Assembly: GCA_018062135.1 (NCBI GenBank)
Contig: JAGOSW010000004.1
Location: forward strand, 9,025-41,198
DNA: 32,174 nucleotides
Reading direction: 5' to 3'
Source: Candidatus Woesebacteria bacterium
GTDB taxonomy: Bacteria > Patescibacteriota > Microgenomatia > UBA1406 > HO2-37-13b
This document shows positions 7,713 to 15,424 of this stretch, one piece after another (the stretch's first letter is position 1; every line of letters begins with the position of its first letter). The notes under the pieces were generated by a model that worked only from the letters and a program-made list of their open reading frames with translations, searched no databases and was not told where the DNA came from. The translations under genes and the position numbers were made by a program.

Positions 7713-10700
7713 ACAGACATTTTTTCTAGGTCAACTGCCTTTTCGACAATAACTGATAATCCTTCATCTTTCTCGTCGACTCTTCCTTTAAATAGGATAA
7801 CAGCATTTTCGCGCCATGTTGACTGCGATACTGCATAAAGTCGTGGAAAAATTATCAGATCCAATGAACCGGTTTCATCGAACACCGTCACGAAAGCCAT
7901 TTTATCATTATTCTTTTTGGTCGTAACCTGTTTAATTGCGCCGATAGAACCTGCAAAAATATATGTTTTTCCAATATCTTCTTCAGTTATTTCGCCTAAT
8001 TTCTTCTGAACTTTTGTGTCAATAATGTGAGCATACTGTTGAAGGGGATTTCTACTGATAGAAAAGCCAACGACTTCTTTTTCCATCTCAAGTAGAGTAT
8101 TGTCTGGGTGTTCTGGGATTGCAATCATGTCTGTATCTAGAAGAAATTCTTGCTTTACTTCCCCGAAAAGACCAAACTGACCACTTGCCTGCTGTGAACG
8201 ACGAGACACTGCCTCAGTAAGTGCCTGGGGATAATATTGAAGAAGGGATGCGCGCGTGCCAAATGCATCGAAAGCGCCAGCCTTTATGAGGCTCTCTATT
8301 GTTTTCTTATTTGCCTTTCTTGTATCGACTCTGCTCAAAAAATCTTTTAAGCCAATAAACTCCTTTTCGGCACGTGCAGAAAGTATTGAATCAATAGCGG
8401 CCGTCCCAACGTTTTTTATTGCGGACATACCGAGTCGAATGGCTCCTTCTTCAATAGAAAAGTCGTGTTCAGATTTATTAATGTCTGGTGGCATTACTGA
8501 TAGTTCCATAGATTTACACTCCTCAATTGCCTGGAACATTTTTGCCTCTCTCTGAGCACCTGCTGAACCCTGAAGCTCCGCAGTTAGTAACGCTGCCATA
8601 TATTCGATTGGGTAATTTGCTTTAATGTAGGCTGTCCAATAGGCAATTAACGCGTATGAGGCAGCGTGAGGTTTATTAAAACCGTAGGCGGCAAATTTTT
8701 CAATTGCGGCATACAATTTTTCTATCATGGTTTTTGAGTAGCCGCGCTGTTCTGCCTGCTCAGTAAATTTAATTTTTTCTTTCTTCATTAATGCTTTTTT
8801 CTTCTTACCCATTGCCATTCTAAAGCCATCTGCTTCGCTCATTGTGTAGCCTGCAATACCATGTGCAATTGCCATGACCTGTTCTTGATAGACTAAAACA
8901 CCATATGTTTCTGCTAAAAGTGGCTCAAGATCTTTATGTAGATATTTAATGCTTCGTGGACTTCTCTTGCCTTGCAAGAAACTAGGAATAAGCTCCATAG
9001 GACCAGGTCGGTAGAGAGCTACCATAGCTGTAATATCTGACAGCTTATTCGGCTTTAGGTCTTTAGCAAGACGCCGCATTCCCCTCGATTCTAATTGGAA
9101 GACACCGACGGTCTTTCCTTGGGAGAGTAATTCAAATGTTTTTTTATCATCAAGTAACACATTGTGGATATCAATCAAGGTTCCCGTTTTCTTTTTTACA
9201 AATTGCAAAGCGTTTTCGATAATTGTTAGATTTCTTAAGCCAAGAAAGTCGAATTTAATAAGACCAACGGCTTCATTATTAGAAACAGCATTAAGATCCA
9301 GACAGTACATGTCAAACTGCGTAACAATCTTTCCTCCACGCGCCTCTTGTTGCAGCGGGACATACTCTGTCAAATCTTTATCCGCGATCATGACACCGGC
9401 CGCATGCACTGATGAGTGGCGTGCGATGCCTTCTAGTCTCTTCGCGACATCAAGCACTTTTCGCACTTCCTCTTCTTCGTTATACGCCATGCGAAGTTGC
9501 GGGTTTTCTTGCATTGCTTGATCTATGTTTATGTGAAAGCCCTGCTTTCCAACTGGAATCATCTTTGAAATTCTATCGCCATGGCTATATGACATTCCCA
9601 ATGCTCGCGCGACATCGCGAATAGCCATTTTTGCCTCCATGCGACCGAAAGTAATAATTTGCGCCACTTTTTCTTTTCCATATTTTTCTGTGACGTATTC
9701 TAAGACGCGGTCCCGATGGATATCAGCAAAATCAACGTCGATATCTGGCGGACTAGGGCGATCTGGGTTTAAGAATCGTTCAAATGGCACATCGTATTCA
9801 AGAGGGTGAATATCAGTAATTTTCAGACTATATGCGACAAGTGATCCTGCAACAGATCCTCTCCCTGGCCCAACTCCTATATTGTTTGATTTAGACCAGT
9901 TAATAAAATCCTGAACTATCAGAAAGTATGTCGCATAACCTTTATCACAAATAATGTCGAGCTCATATGCAAGGCGTGTTTTTTCTTCTTGTGTTAAGGC
10001 AATTCTTTCCTTTGCTTTTGCATACGTTAACTCGCGTAATTGCTCTTCAGCAGTCTGTCCTTCTTTCAAGGGATAGATAGGGAGAATAAGTTTTCCATAT
10101 GGAATTTCTAAATCGCATTGATCTGCAATTTTTTGTGTATTTTCAATGGCTTCTGGCAAATCGCGAAAAAGATCTTCCATCTCTTCAGAAGACTTAAAGT
10201 AGAATTCTGGCGTATCGATGTTTGAAAGCGGCCTATTTTCTTCATAAACTGTATGTCCAGTTTGAATGCACAAAAGGACATCCTGGGCATATGCGTCTTC
10301 TTTGTTTACATAATGCACATCATTTGTTGCAACGAGTGGAATATTATATTTCCTTGATAATGCGACTAGTTCTGTATTGAGCTCTTCTTGATCATGCATT
10401 CCTGGAGCTCGTTGAAGTTCTATATAGTAGTTTTCTTTAAAAATCTTATGATATTGCTGAAGTAAATTTTCTGCTTTTTCTTTTTGGTTGTTTCGTATTG
10501 CTACGGCGATCTCTCCGCTCATACAGCCAGAAAAGGCAATAATGCCTTCACTATATTTTTCAAGAAGCTCAAAATCCACGCGCGGCTTATAATAATAACC
10601 TTCCAGATGCGCGTAAGTAGTTAGCTTCATCAAGTTTTTATATCCGGCATAATTCTTTGCGAGAAGTGTCAAGTGGTAGCTATTTCTCTCGCCTTCTTCT

Positions 10701-10936
10701 GATGAATGCTCAAAACGAGATCCGGGTGCTTTATATGTTTCCATTCCGATAATCGGCTTTATCCCAGCTTTTCGTGCTGCTATATAGAAGCGAAATGCGC
10801 CGTACATGGCTCCATGGTCTGTGAGCGCGACTGAATCCATATTGTGTTCTTTTGCTTTCTCGATTAGCTCATCAATGCGGGACAAGCCATCCAATAGAGA
10901 GTATTCACTATGAACATGGAGATGGATAAATGACAT
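7709..10936 (-). CDS. dnaE: DNA polymerase III alpha subunit
   Basis: Replicative polymerase, 1075 aa from the start chosen here. The N-terminal PHP domain starts 'FIHLHVHSEYSLLDG' and includes 'ALTDHGAMYG'. The palm motif GPGRGSVAGS is near residue 356, and the catalytic 'PDIDVDF' is at 397-403. A tandem helix-hairpin-helix region lies near 'YGFNKPHAASYALIAYWTAY' and after it. The C-terminal OB fold is near 'AGSIGAIKQVTTKKN'. The frame runs upstream to 11101, but that extension has no PHP character and is antisense to cassette C. The ATG at 10936 sits exactly 6 nt after a TATACT -10 box and has no ribosome binding site, so a leaderless mRNA is likely. The 3' end overlaps the next gene by 4 nt, which puts the polymerase upstream of the ATP synthase genes. 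Confidence 0.96.
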   Translation of the reverse strand: MSFIHLHVHSEYSLLDGLSRIDELIEKAKEHNMDSVALTDHGAMYGAFRFYIAARKAGIKPIIGMETYKAPGSRFEHSSEEGERNSYHLTLLAKNYAGYKNLMKLTTYAHLEGYYYKPRVDFELLEKYSEGIIAFSGCMSGEIAVAIRNNQKEKAENLLQQYHKIFKENYYIELQRAPGMHDQEELNTELVALSRKYNIPLVATNDVHYVNKEDAYAQDVLLCIQTGHTVYEENRPLSNIDTPEFYFKSSEEMEDLFRDLPEAIENTQKIADQCDLEIPYGKLILPIYPLKEGQTAEEQLRELTYAKAKERIALTQEEKTRLAYELDIICDKGYATYFLIVQDFINWSKSNNIGVGPGRGSVAGSLVAYSLKITDIHPLEYDVPFERFLNPDRPSPPDIDVDFADIHRDRVLEYVTEKYGKEKVAQIITFGRMEAKMAIRDVARALGMSYSHGDRISKMIPVGKQGFHINIDQAMQENPQLRMAYNEEEEVRKVLDVAKRLEGIARHSSVHAAGVMIADKDLTEYVPLQQEARGGKIVTQFDMYCLDLNAVSNNEAVGLIKFDFLGLRNLTIIENALQFVKKKTGTLIDIHNVLLDDKKTFELLSQGKTVGVFQLESRGMRRLAKDLKPNKLSDITAMVALYRPGPMELIPSFLQGKRSPRSIKYLHKDLEPLLAETYGVLVYQEQVMAIAHGIAGYTMSEADGFRMAMGKKKKALMKKEKIKFTEQAEQRGYSKTMIEKLYAAIEKFAAYGFNKPHAASYALIAYWTAYIKANYPIEYMAALLTAELQGSAGAQREAKMFQAIEECKSMELSVMPPDINKSEHDFSIEEGAIRLGMSAIKNVGTAAIDSILSARAEKEFIGLKDFLSRVDTRKANKKTIESLIKAGAFDAFGTRASLLQYYPQALTEAVSRRSQQASGQFGLFGEVKQEFLLDTDMIAIPEHPDNTLLEMEKEVVGFSISRNPLQQYAHIIDTKVQKKLGEITEEDIGKTYIFAGSIGAIKQVTTKKNNDKMAFVTVFDETGSLDLIIFPRLYAVSQSTWRENAVILFKGRVDEKDEGLSVIVEKAVDLEKMSV

Positions 10937-10942
10937 GGGTAT

Positions 10943-10948
10943 AGTATA
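10943..10948 (-). promoter_or_regulatory. -10 box of leaderless dnaE
   Basis: On the minus strand GC-TATACT is followed by 6 nt (ATACCC) and the dnaE ATG. Transcription would start at or within a base of the start codon. It is back to back with the plus-strand promoter at 10954-10983. Confidence 0.65.
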
Positions 10949-10953
10949 GCATT

Positions 10954-10983
10954 TTGAGCTGAATATAGCATAAATGGTATAAT
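10954..10983 (+). promoter_or_regulatory. Promoter of cassette C
   Basis: TTGAGC (10954-10959), an 18-nt spacer and TATAAT (10978-10983). It predicts a leader of about 44 nt before the ATG at 11034. Only 5 nt separate it from the divergent dnaE -10 box. Confidence 0.65.
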
Positions 10984-11033
10984 CTCTCGCAATAGACTGG
11001 GAATCCGTCCTAGCTATCAAATGGAGCAATTCA

Positions 11034-11300
11034 ATGCACATCGTAGACGAGAAAGCCCTGTTCGACTGCGAGCATGGGGCCGACATTACGGGTGATGACA
11101 TTCAGTGGGACGTCCTCATTGACCGACGCGTCAAAGCTGCATGCGCCGAAGACGGGATCGACCCCGATCGGGTTCGACGTGATTCGTTCCACGTAACTGG
11201 TGCCATCATCACGGCAACCTATTTCGAGGTCGACAAGGGCATCTGTGCTGTGGCTACGCTCGACATGAGCAGCAACTCCCTTTCGATCAAAGAGGAGTGA
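11034..11300 (+). CDS. GC-rich hypothetical protein, 88 aa (cassette C)
   Basis: The ATG at 11034 follows TGGAGCA (11022-11028), a usable ribosome binding site, and the promoter at 10954-10983. The product is acidic with three cysteines, no signal peptide and no membrane helix. The C-terminal half alternates hydrophobic and polar residues as beta strands would ('SFHVTGAIITATYFEVDKG'). I recognise no family. Codons end mostly in G or C, unlike dnaE and gatB on either side, and orientation is opposite to both. After the stop codon come a sequence complementary to its own ribosome binding site and a pseudoknot, an arrangement repeated in cassette D. A real, independently transcribed gene of alien composition is the likeliest reading. 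Confidence 0.72.
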   Translation: MHIVDEKALFDCEHGADITGDDIQWDVLIDRRVKAACAEDGIDPDRVRRDSFHVTGAIITATYFEVDKGICAVATLDMSSNSLSIKEE

Positions 11301-11303
11301 TCC

Positions 11304-11342
11304 TGCTCCACACCTCGAGCCGGCGCGAGGACATTCGCCGGC
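11304..11342 (+). other. 3' UTR anti-SD sequence plus H-type pseudoknot (cassette C)
   Basis: TGCTCCA (11304-11310) is exactly complementary to the ribosome binding site TGGAGCA (11022-11028) of the same gene. Stem 1 pairs CCTCG (11313-11317) with CGAGG (11326-11330). Stem 2 pairs GCCGGCG (11319-11325) with CGCCGGC (11336-11342). The order is stem1-stem2-stem1'-stem2', with connecting loops of 1, 0 and 5 nt. This is the geometry of a classical H-type pseudoknot. No T-tract follows, so it is not an ordinary terminator. Confidence 0.65.
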
Positions 11343-11373
11343 ACTATTTCTATATGTTTGTCCTCAAATCTGC

Positions 11374-11379
11374 TATAAT
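11374..11379 (+). promoter_or_regulatory. -10 box of cassette D
   Basis: TG-C-TATAAT (11374-11379) resembles an extended -10 element; no convincing -35 hexamer is present 16-18 nt upstream. It predicts a leader of about 50 nt before the GTG start. Confidence 0.5.
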
Positions 11380-11434
11380 TATACCCCATAGTCATAGGCA
11401 CTAAGCCAAGTGACATTGTTTGCTGGAGGCGACT

Positions 11435-11722
11435 GTGCACACCAATATACCTTTGCCGGATCTTGCGAAAGACCGATCAGCAGGCGCAGACGTAACGGGT
11501 ATGAAGAGCTGGCTGATCCAGATACTACCAGGTGTCCTATGGGGATTTCGGGAGCAAGACCCGAACTTCAGAGGACACGAGACTACAGCTCCACTAATCA
11601 GTCGACATGATGGCGACTGGGGTGGGACCTGTGGGGTCCTGGACAGTGGAAATCACATAGTTGGATCGCTGAAGTTCACTTCCGGCTCTGAGGACATGCT
11701 CATCGAGTATTTCCCTAGCTGA
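11435..11722 (+). CDS. GC-rich hypothetical protein, 95 aa (cassette D)
   Basis: I chose the GTG at 11435, 5 nt after a strong GGAGG (11425-11429). A TTG at 11420 in the same frame would put that site inside the gene. The protein has a central hydrophobic, Trp-rich stretch ('SWLIQILPGVLWGF') too short and mixed to call a membrane helix. After it come His/Asp/Trp/Gly residues and a strand-rich C-terminus ('VGSLKFTSGSEDMLIEYF'). No family is recognised. It follows cassette C on the same strand with its own -10 box. It ends in the same type of pseudoknot element, so C and D look like members of one gene class even though their proteins are not visibly alike. Confidence 0.68.
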   Translation: MHTNIPLPDLAKDRSAGADVTGMKSWLIQILPGVLWGFREQDPNFRGHETTAPLISRHDGDWGGTCGVLDSGNHIVGSLKFTSGSEDMLIEYFPS

Positions 11723-11727
11723 AGATT

Positions 11728-11766
11728 GCTTCCAAACTCGCCGCCGGAGACGAGTAATTCTCCGGC
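11728..11766 (+). other. 3' UTR anti-SD sequence plus H-type pseudoknot (cassette D)
   Basis: GCTTCCA (11728-11734) pairs with TGGAGGC (11424-11430), the gene's own ribosome binding site, over 7 bp with one G-U. Stem 1 pairs ACTCG (11736-11740) with CGAGT (11751-11755). Stem 2 pairs GCCGGAGA (11743-11750) with TCTCCGGC (11759-11766). Loops are 2, 0 and 3 nt. Relative to the cassette C element, stem 1 changes C-G to A-T and stem 2 changes C-G to A-T while pairing is kept. AAAATTTCAAAA follows, a poor terminator tail. Confidence 0.65.
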
Positions 11767-11778
11767 AAAATTTCAAAA

Positions 11779-13098
11779 TTAACTAGAAGAAAGTGCGCGT
11801 TTTAAAACTTCCTGGACTTTTTGTGCATCTGCTTGACCCCTCATTCCCTTCATGACTTGTCCTACAAAGAACATCAAGACAGTCTCTTTACCTTGTTTAT
11901 AGCTCTCAACTTGTGAAGGATTTTGCGCTATAACTTCTGCAACAACACTATCTAGAAGACCTTGATCAGTTTCCTTCGGTTGCAGTAGCTCTTTCATTTC
12001 CTTAACAGCTTTTTCGATATCATCTGTCAAAGCAAATTTCTTATTCACCACTAACTTTGATGCCTTTGCCGCCATTGCATCGTCGAGACCTTCAATAAGT
12101 TTGTCAAAGAGCAGGCCTCCATCCCGATCTCTTGTAATAATATATGCCTCATCTGCAGAAATTCCTTTATCAACATATCGTTTTACTTTTTCATGTGGAA
12201 GCTCCAACATTTGTTTACGAATACTCTCGAAAAAAGCATCATCAAAAACAAACGGTGGTATATCTGGTTCTGGAAAATAGCGGTAGTCCGCCGCTTCTTC
12301 TTTTATTCGCTGGGAAACAGTAATTCCCTTACTTTCATTGTAGCCACGTGTTTCCTGCTGTGGAGTTTCATCGCGATCGAGCATTTCTGCGTGTCGCTTT
12401 ATTTCAAAGTCGATCGCTCTCTTTGCAAAGTTAAACGAGTTAATGTTTTTTACTTCTACTTTATAATTTGGAAGCTCCGTCTCACCTTCTCTTCGTAGAG
12501 AAATATTCGGCTCTAAGCGCATCGATCCTCGCTCCATGTCTGCCTCCGAAACTCTCTGAGATCGTATAATCGTCTGCAGTTCTTCTAAAAATTGTTTTAC
12601 ATCGTCAGAATTATCAAAATCAGGTTCGGTAACAATTTCGACGAGCGGCATTCCTGAGCGATTAAAATCAACAAGCGTTTCGTCACCTTCATGAATAAGT
12701 TTTCCCGTGTCTTCTTCAAGATGAACGCGCTTTATACGAACCCTTTTAGGTTCTCCTGAAGCTTTAGAAATAAATTCATAGTAGCCATCAAATGAAAATG
12801 GCTGGTCGTACTGACTAATTTGATAGCCTTTTGGAAGATCTGGATAGAAATAATGTTTTCTGTCAAATTTAGAAACCTTATTTTGCTCGCAGTTCAGCGC
12901 CATACCAATAAGAATTGCCCATTCTATTGCTTTTTTATTCGGTACTGGAAGTGCTCCTGGCAAACCTAGAGAGACTGGGCAGATAACAGTATTTGGCGCT
13001 TTCCCAAACCAATCAGCAGAACAGCGACTGAACATTTTAGATTTTGTTGCGAGCTGCACATGAATTTCTAGACCGATAACAGGAGTATATTTACTCAT
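11779..13098 (-). CDS. gatB: Asp-tRNA(Asn)/Glu-tRNA(Gln) amidotransferase subunit B
   Basis: Transamidation subunit of GatCAB, which turns mischarged Glu-tRNA(Gln) and/or Asp-tRNA(Asn) into the correct amide. 439 aa from 'MSKYTPVIGLEIHVQL', the family N-terminus; the frame extends 9 codons further up but into gatA. 'CPVSLGLPGALPVPN' and 'HLEEDTGKL' are conserved, and the C-terminal GatB/YqeY tail domain is present. The cradle Zn cysteines are only partly represented near residues ~25-45, which is common. The start overlaps the gatA stop by 8 nt. The 3' end faces the cassette D element. Confidence 0.95.
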   Translation of the reverse strand: MSKYTPVIGLEIHVQLATKSKMFSRCSADWFGKAPNTVICPVSLGLPGALPVPNKKAIEWAILIGMALNCEQNKVSKFDRKHYFYPDLPKGYQISQYDQPFSFDGYYEFISKASGEPKRVRIKRVHLEEDTGKLIHEGDETLVDFNRSGMPLVEIVTEPDFDNSDDVKQFLEELQTIIRSQRVSEADMERGSMRLEPNISLRREGETELPNYKVEVKNINSFNFAKRAIDFEIKRHAEMLDRDETPQQETRGYNESKGITVSQRIKEEAADYRYFPEPDIPPFVFDDAFFESIRKQMLELPHEKVKRYVDKGISADEAYIITRDRDGGLLFDKLIEGLDDAMAAKASKLVVNKKFALTDDIEKAVKEMKELLQPKETDQGLLDSVVAEVIAQNPSQVESYKQGKETVLMFFVGQVMKGMRGQADAQKVQEVLKRALSSS

Positions 13099-14470
13099 AT
13101 TTCTGCATAACTGATAGTCGATCAAAGTTAACTAATTGTTCGAGTTGATGAGCTGCTTGCAATACTGTTACTTCATCAAGAAATTTCCCCATGAATTGAC
13201 CGCCAATGGGCAGTCCATTTGAATGCATGCCAATTGGTAATGAAATTGCTGGAATTCCTGCGGCAGATGCTGGCTCAGTTAATACGTCCATCATTTCGCC
13301 ATAGAATGCAAATTTCTCATTATCCCCAACTTTGGTTGCGGTAATTGGTGTTGTTGGAGCAAATATAACATCAACATCTTCGAATACTTTTTCAAAATCT
13401 TGCTTAATAAGATAGCGAACTTTTTGAGCTTTTTTATAAAAAGCATCATAATAGCCTGCAGATAACGCGTAGGTTCCTAAGAGAATACGTTTTTCGGCCT
13501 CTTTTCCAAAGAAACTTCTGTTTTTGCCAAACCTAATGCCATCATAACGCGCAAGATTTGAAGAAACTTCTGATCTTTGCAGCAGCATATATACAGATAT
13601 TGCGTATTTTGGGTGCATAAGTTTAACTTTCTTTATTGTATGGCCGCTTTTCTCAAGAAGCTTTATAGACGCTTCAACTGCAGACATTATTTCAGAATCC
13701 ACATTTTCGAAGTATTCTTCAGCAATACCAATCGCTAAAGTTCGTTGTTTTTTTACTTCCTCAATATATGACGGCACGCTTTCATCTATTGTCGATGCAT
13801 CATGTGAATCTTTTCCAGCAAGAAAGCCAAGTAGAAGTGCTGCATCCTCAACTGTTTGTGTTATGGGGCCAGGGCAGTCCCAAGAAGATCCCATTGCAAC
13901 AATGCCATATCGTGGAACACGGCCATAGGAGGGCTTAAAGCCTACTACTCCGCTCCAGGCTGCTGGAAGACGAGTTGAGCCGGCGGTTTCTGTGCCTATG
14001 GCTGCTGGAATAAGGCCGGCAGCTACTGCGGCGGCGGAGCCGCCTGATGATCCACCAGGAACGAAGTCCATGTTATATGGGTTGCGCGTGGGCCCAAAAT
14101 CTGATGTTTCTGTCGATGAACCATGTGCCCATGCATCTAAATTTGTTTTTCCTAAAATTGTCGCCCCTGCTTCACCCAATCTATGCGTGATTGTTGCTGC
14201 ATAGGGAGCTGTGTATTCTTCCAAAATCTTAGACGATGCTGTAGTTGGGGCATATAAAGTGCCGATATTATCTTTAAGTGATATAGGTAAGCCTTTTAGT
14301 TTTCCGTTAGCCCTTTCTGACTTGATTTGAGGCACTTCCTCGTCAACATACGTATATGCAAAAAGATCTTCATTGTTACCCTTTATTCTTTTATGAAAAA
14401 ATTCTACAACTTCCTGCGAGTTGGCATTTTCTTGCAACAATTCCGTAAGGCTCTTTCCTAAAAAACTCAT
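13091..14470 (-). CDS. gatA: Asp-tRNA(Asn)/Glu-tRNA(Gln) amidotransferase subunit A
   Basis: Glutaminase/amidase subunit of GatCAB. 459 aa. The amidase signature triad is visible: Lys in 'LPISLKDNIGT', Ser in 'GGSSGGSAAAVAAGLIP', and the nucleophile Ser in 'ETAGSTRLPAAWSGVVGFKP'. The signature has AGS where GGS is usual, a mild change. It overlaps gatC by 4 nt and gatB by 8 nt, so the three subunits are translationally coupled in order C-A-B. Confidence 0.96.
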   Translation of the reverse strand: MSFLGKSLTELLQENANSQEVVEFFHKRIKGNNEDLFAYTYVDEEVPQIKSERANGKLKGLPISLKDNIGTLYAPTTASSKILEEYTAPYAATITHRLGEAGATILGKTNLDAWAHGSSTETSDFGPTRNPYNMDFVPGGSSGGSAAAVAAGLIPAAIGTETAGSTRLPAAWSGVVGFKPSYGRVPRYGIVAMGSSWDCPGPITQTVEDAALLLGFLAGKDSHDASTIDESVPSYIEEVKKQRTLAIGIAEEYFENVDSEIMSAVEASIKLLEKSGHTIKKVKLMHPKYAISVYMLLQRSEVSSNLARYDGIRFGKNRSFFGKEAEKRILLGTYALSAGYYDAFYKKAQKVRYLIKQDFEKVFEDVDVIFAPTTPITATKVGDNEKFAFYGEMMDVLTEPASAAGIPAISLPIGMHSNGLPIGGQFMGKFLDEVTVLQAAHQLEQLVNFDRLSVMQKYE

Positions 14471-14760
14471 AAAATTCGCTTGACAACAAAATAACCTTTT
14501 TTTGTAGATGTAGCATTACTCATCGCATCTTCATGACTAAGCATGTCTTCTTCTCGCACCTCGTCTTCTTCCATAACATTGTGTGCATTTGTCGTGTAAA
14601 AATTATCAGGAACATTACTCGTATCAATTTCAACTAAATTTTTTACATATTCAAGACTTTCTGAAAGTTGTTCAGGATATTGGGCAGCTTCCTCATCGGT
14701 AAGCTTAAGATTTGAGAGTTTTGCTAGTTTCTGAACTAATTTAAGATCCACTGTAGACAT
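14467..14760 (-). CDS. gatC: Asp-tRNA(Asn)/Glu-tRNA(Gln) amidotransferase subunit C
   Basis: Small clamp subunit that wraps around GatA and GatB. 97 aa, normal length. The N-terminal 'VQKLAKLSNLKLTDEEA' helix pair is the family hallmark, and the central extended part contains the conserved 'VDTSNV'-like segment ('IDTSNVPDN'). The ATG at 14760 is preceded by TACAAT with a 6-nt gap and no ribosome binding site, so gatCAB probably has its own leaderless promoter although nth ends only 18 nt upstream. Confidence 0.93.
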   Translation of the reverse strand: MSTVDLKLVQKLAKLSNLKLTDEEAAQYPEQLSESLEYVKNLVEIDTSNVPDNFYTTNAHNVMEEDEVREEDMLSHEDAMSNATSTKKGYFVVKRIL

Positions 14761-14766
14761 GGGTCT

Positions 14767-14772
14767 ATTGTA
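14767..14772 (-). promoter_or_regulatory. -10 box of leaderless gatC
   Basis: Minus strand GC-TACAAT, then AGACCC, then ATG: the same 6-nt spacing as dnaE, peptidase E and others in the window. Confidence 0.6.
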
Positions 14773-14778
14773 GCGTAC

Positions 14779-15423
14779 TTAGAGTAAATTTTCAGCAAGG
14801 AGCGCCTGGCTTACCGGATCAGAATTGTCTTCTTTTTTATGTGCTGGTGAGTATTGTCTTCCGTAGTCAATTATTCTGTGGGTAAATTCAAGCCATTCCT
14901 TTTGAGGAAGAATTTCCATAAGATCTTTTTCAATTTTTCCTTGATCTTGTTTATCGGTCAAATTAAACTTTTGCGATAAGCGAATGACATGCGTGTCGAC
15001 TGCAACACCTTCCATTTTTCCAAATATCTCACCCATGACAACATTTGCAGTTTTTCTTGCAACGCCGGAAAGTGTTAATAGTTCGTCCATTTCTTGCGGA
15101 ACTTTACCATTAAATTCTTCCGCAATTTTTTTTGTCGTTGCCAATACATTTTTCGCTTTATTTTTATAGAAACCCGTTTGGCGAATATCCTGACAGAACT
15201 CCTCAAAATCGGCTTTATTGTAATCTTGAAGTGTTGGGTATTTTTTAAAAAGCTTCTCTGTCACCTCATTCACTTTCTTGTCGGTGCATTGCGCCGAAAG
15301 AATAACTGCGATAAGAAATTCAAGTTCGTTACTGTAATTAAGGGCTGACTGAGTTGTTGGGAATAGTTTTTTGAGAGTTTTAAGAACAATTTCTGCTCTT
15401 TTTTTGCGTAGTTCTAATTCCAT
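14779..15423 (-). CDS. nth: Endonuclease III, without the [4Fe-4S] cysteines
   Basis: Base-excision-repair DNA glycosylase/AP lyase for oxidised pyrimidines. 214 aa. The HhH-GPD core is complete: 'LSGVARKTANVVMG' holds the hairpin and the catalytic Lys, and 'AVDTHVIRLSQK' the catalytic Asp. The C-terminal cluster loop (C-x6-C-x2-C-x5-C in most Nth) is present in length but reads 'YGRQYSPAHKKEDNSDPVSQ'; the four positions align with Ser, Asp, Asp and Leu. A cluster-free enzyme is expected. The catalytic residues argue against a dead gene. It starts just after htpX (1-nt gap). Confidence 0.92.
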   Translation of the reverse strand: MELELRKKRAEIVLKTLKKLFPTTQSALNYSNELEFLIAVILSAQCTDKKVNEVTEKLFKKYPTLQDYNKADFEEFCQDIRQTGFYKNKAKNVLATTKKIAEEFNGKVPQEMDELLTLSGVARKTANVVMGEIFGKMEGVAVDTHVIRLSQKFNLTDKQDQGKIEKDLMEILPQKEWLEFTHRIIDYGRQYSPAHKKEDNSDPVSQALLAENLL

Positions 15424-15424
15424 A

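Noticed and set aside
10937-11101. Upstream extension of dnaE to 11101
   Set aside because: The extra 55 codons lack family similarity, are antisense to cassette C and lie upstream of a -10 box that would start the mRNA at 10936.
11410-11610. 66-aa ORF in another frame over cassette D
   Set aside because: The start has no ribosome binding site of its own, whereas the GTG frame has GGAGG at ideal spacing and ends at the pseudoknot module.
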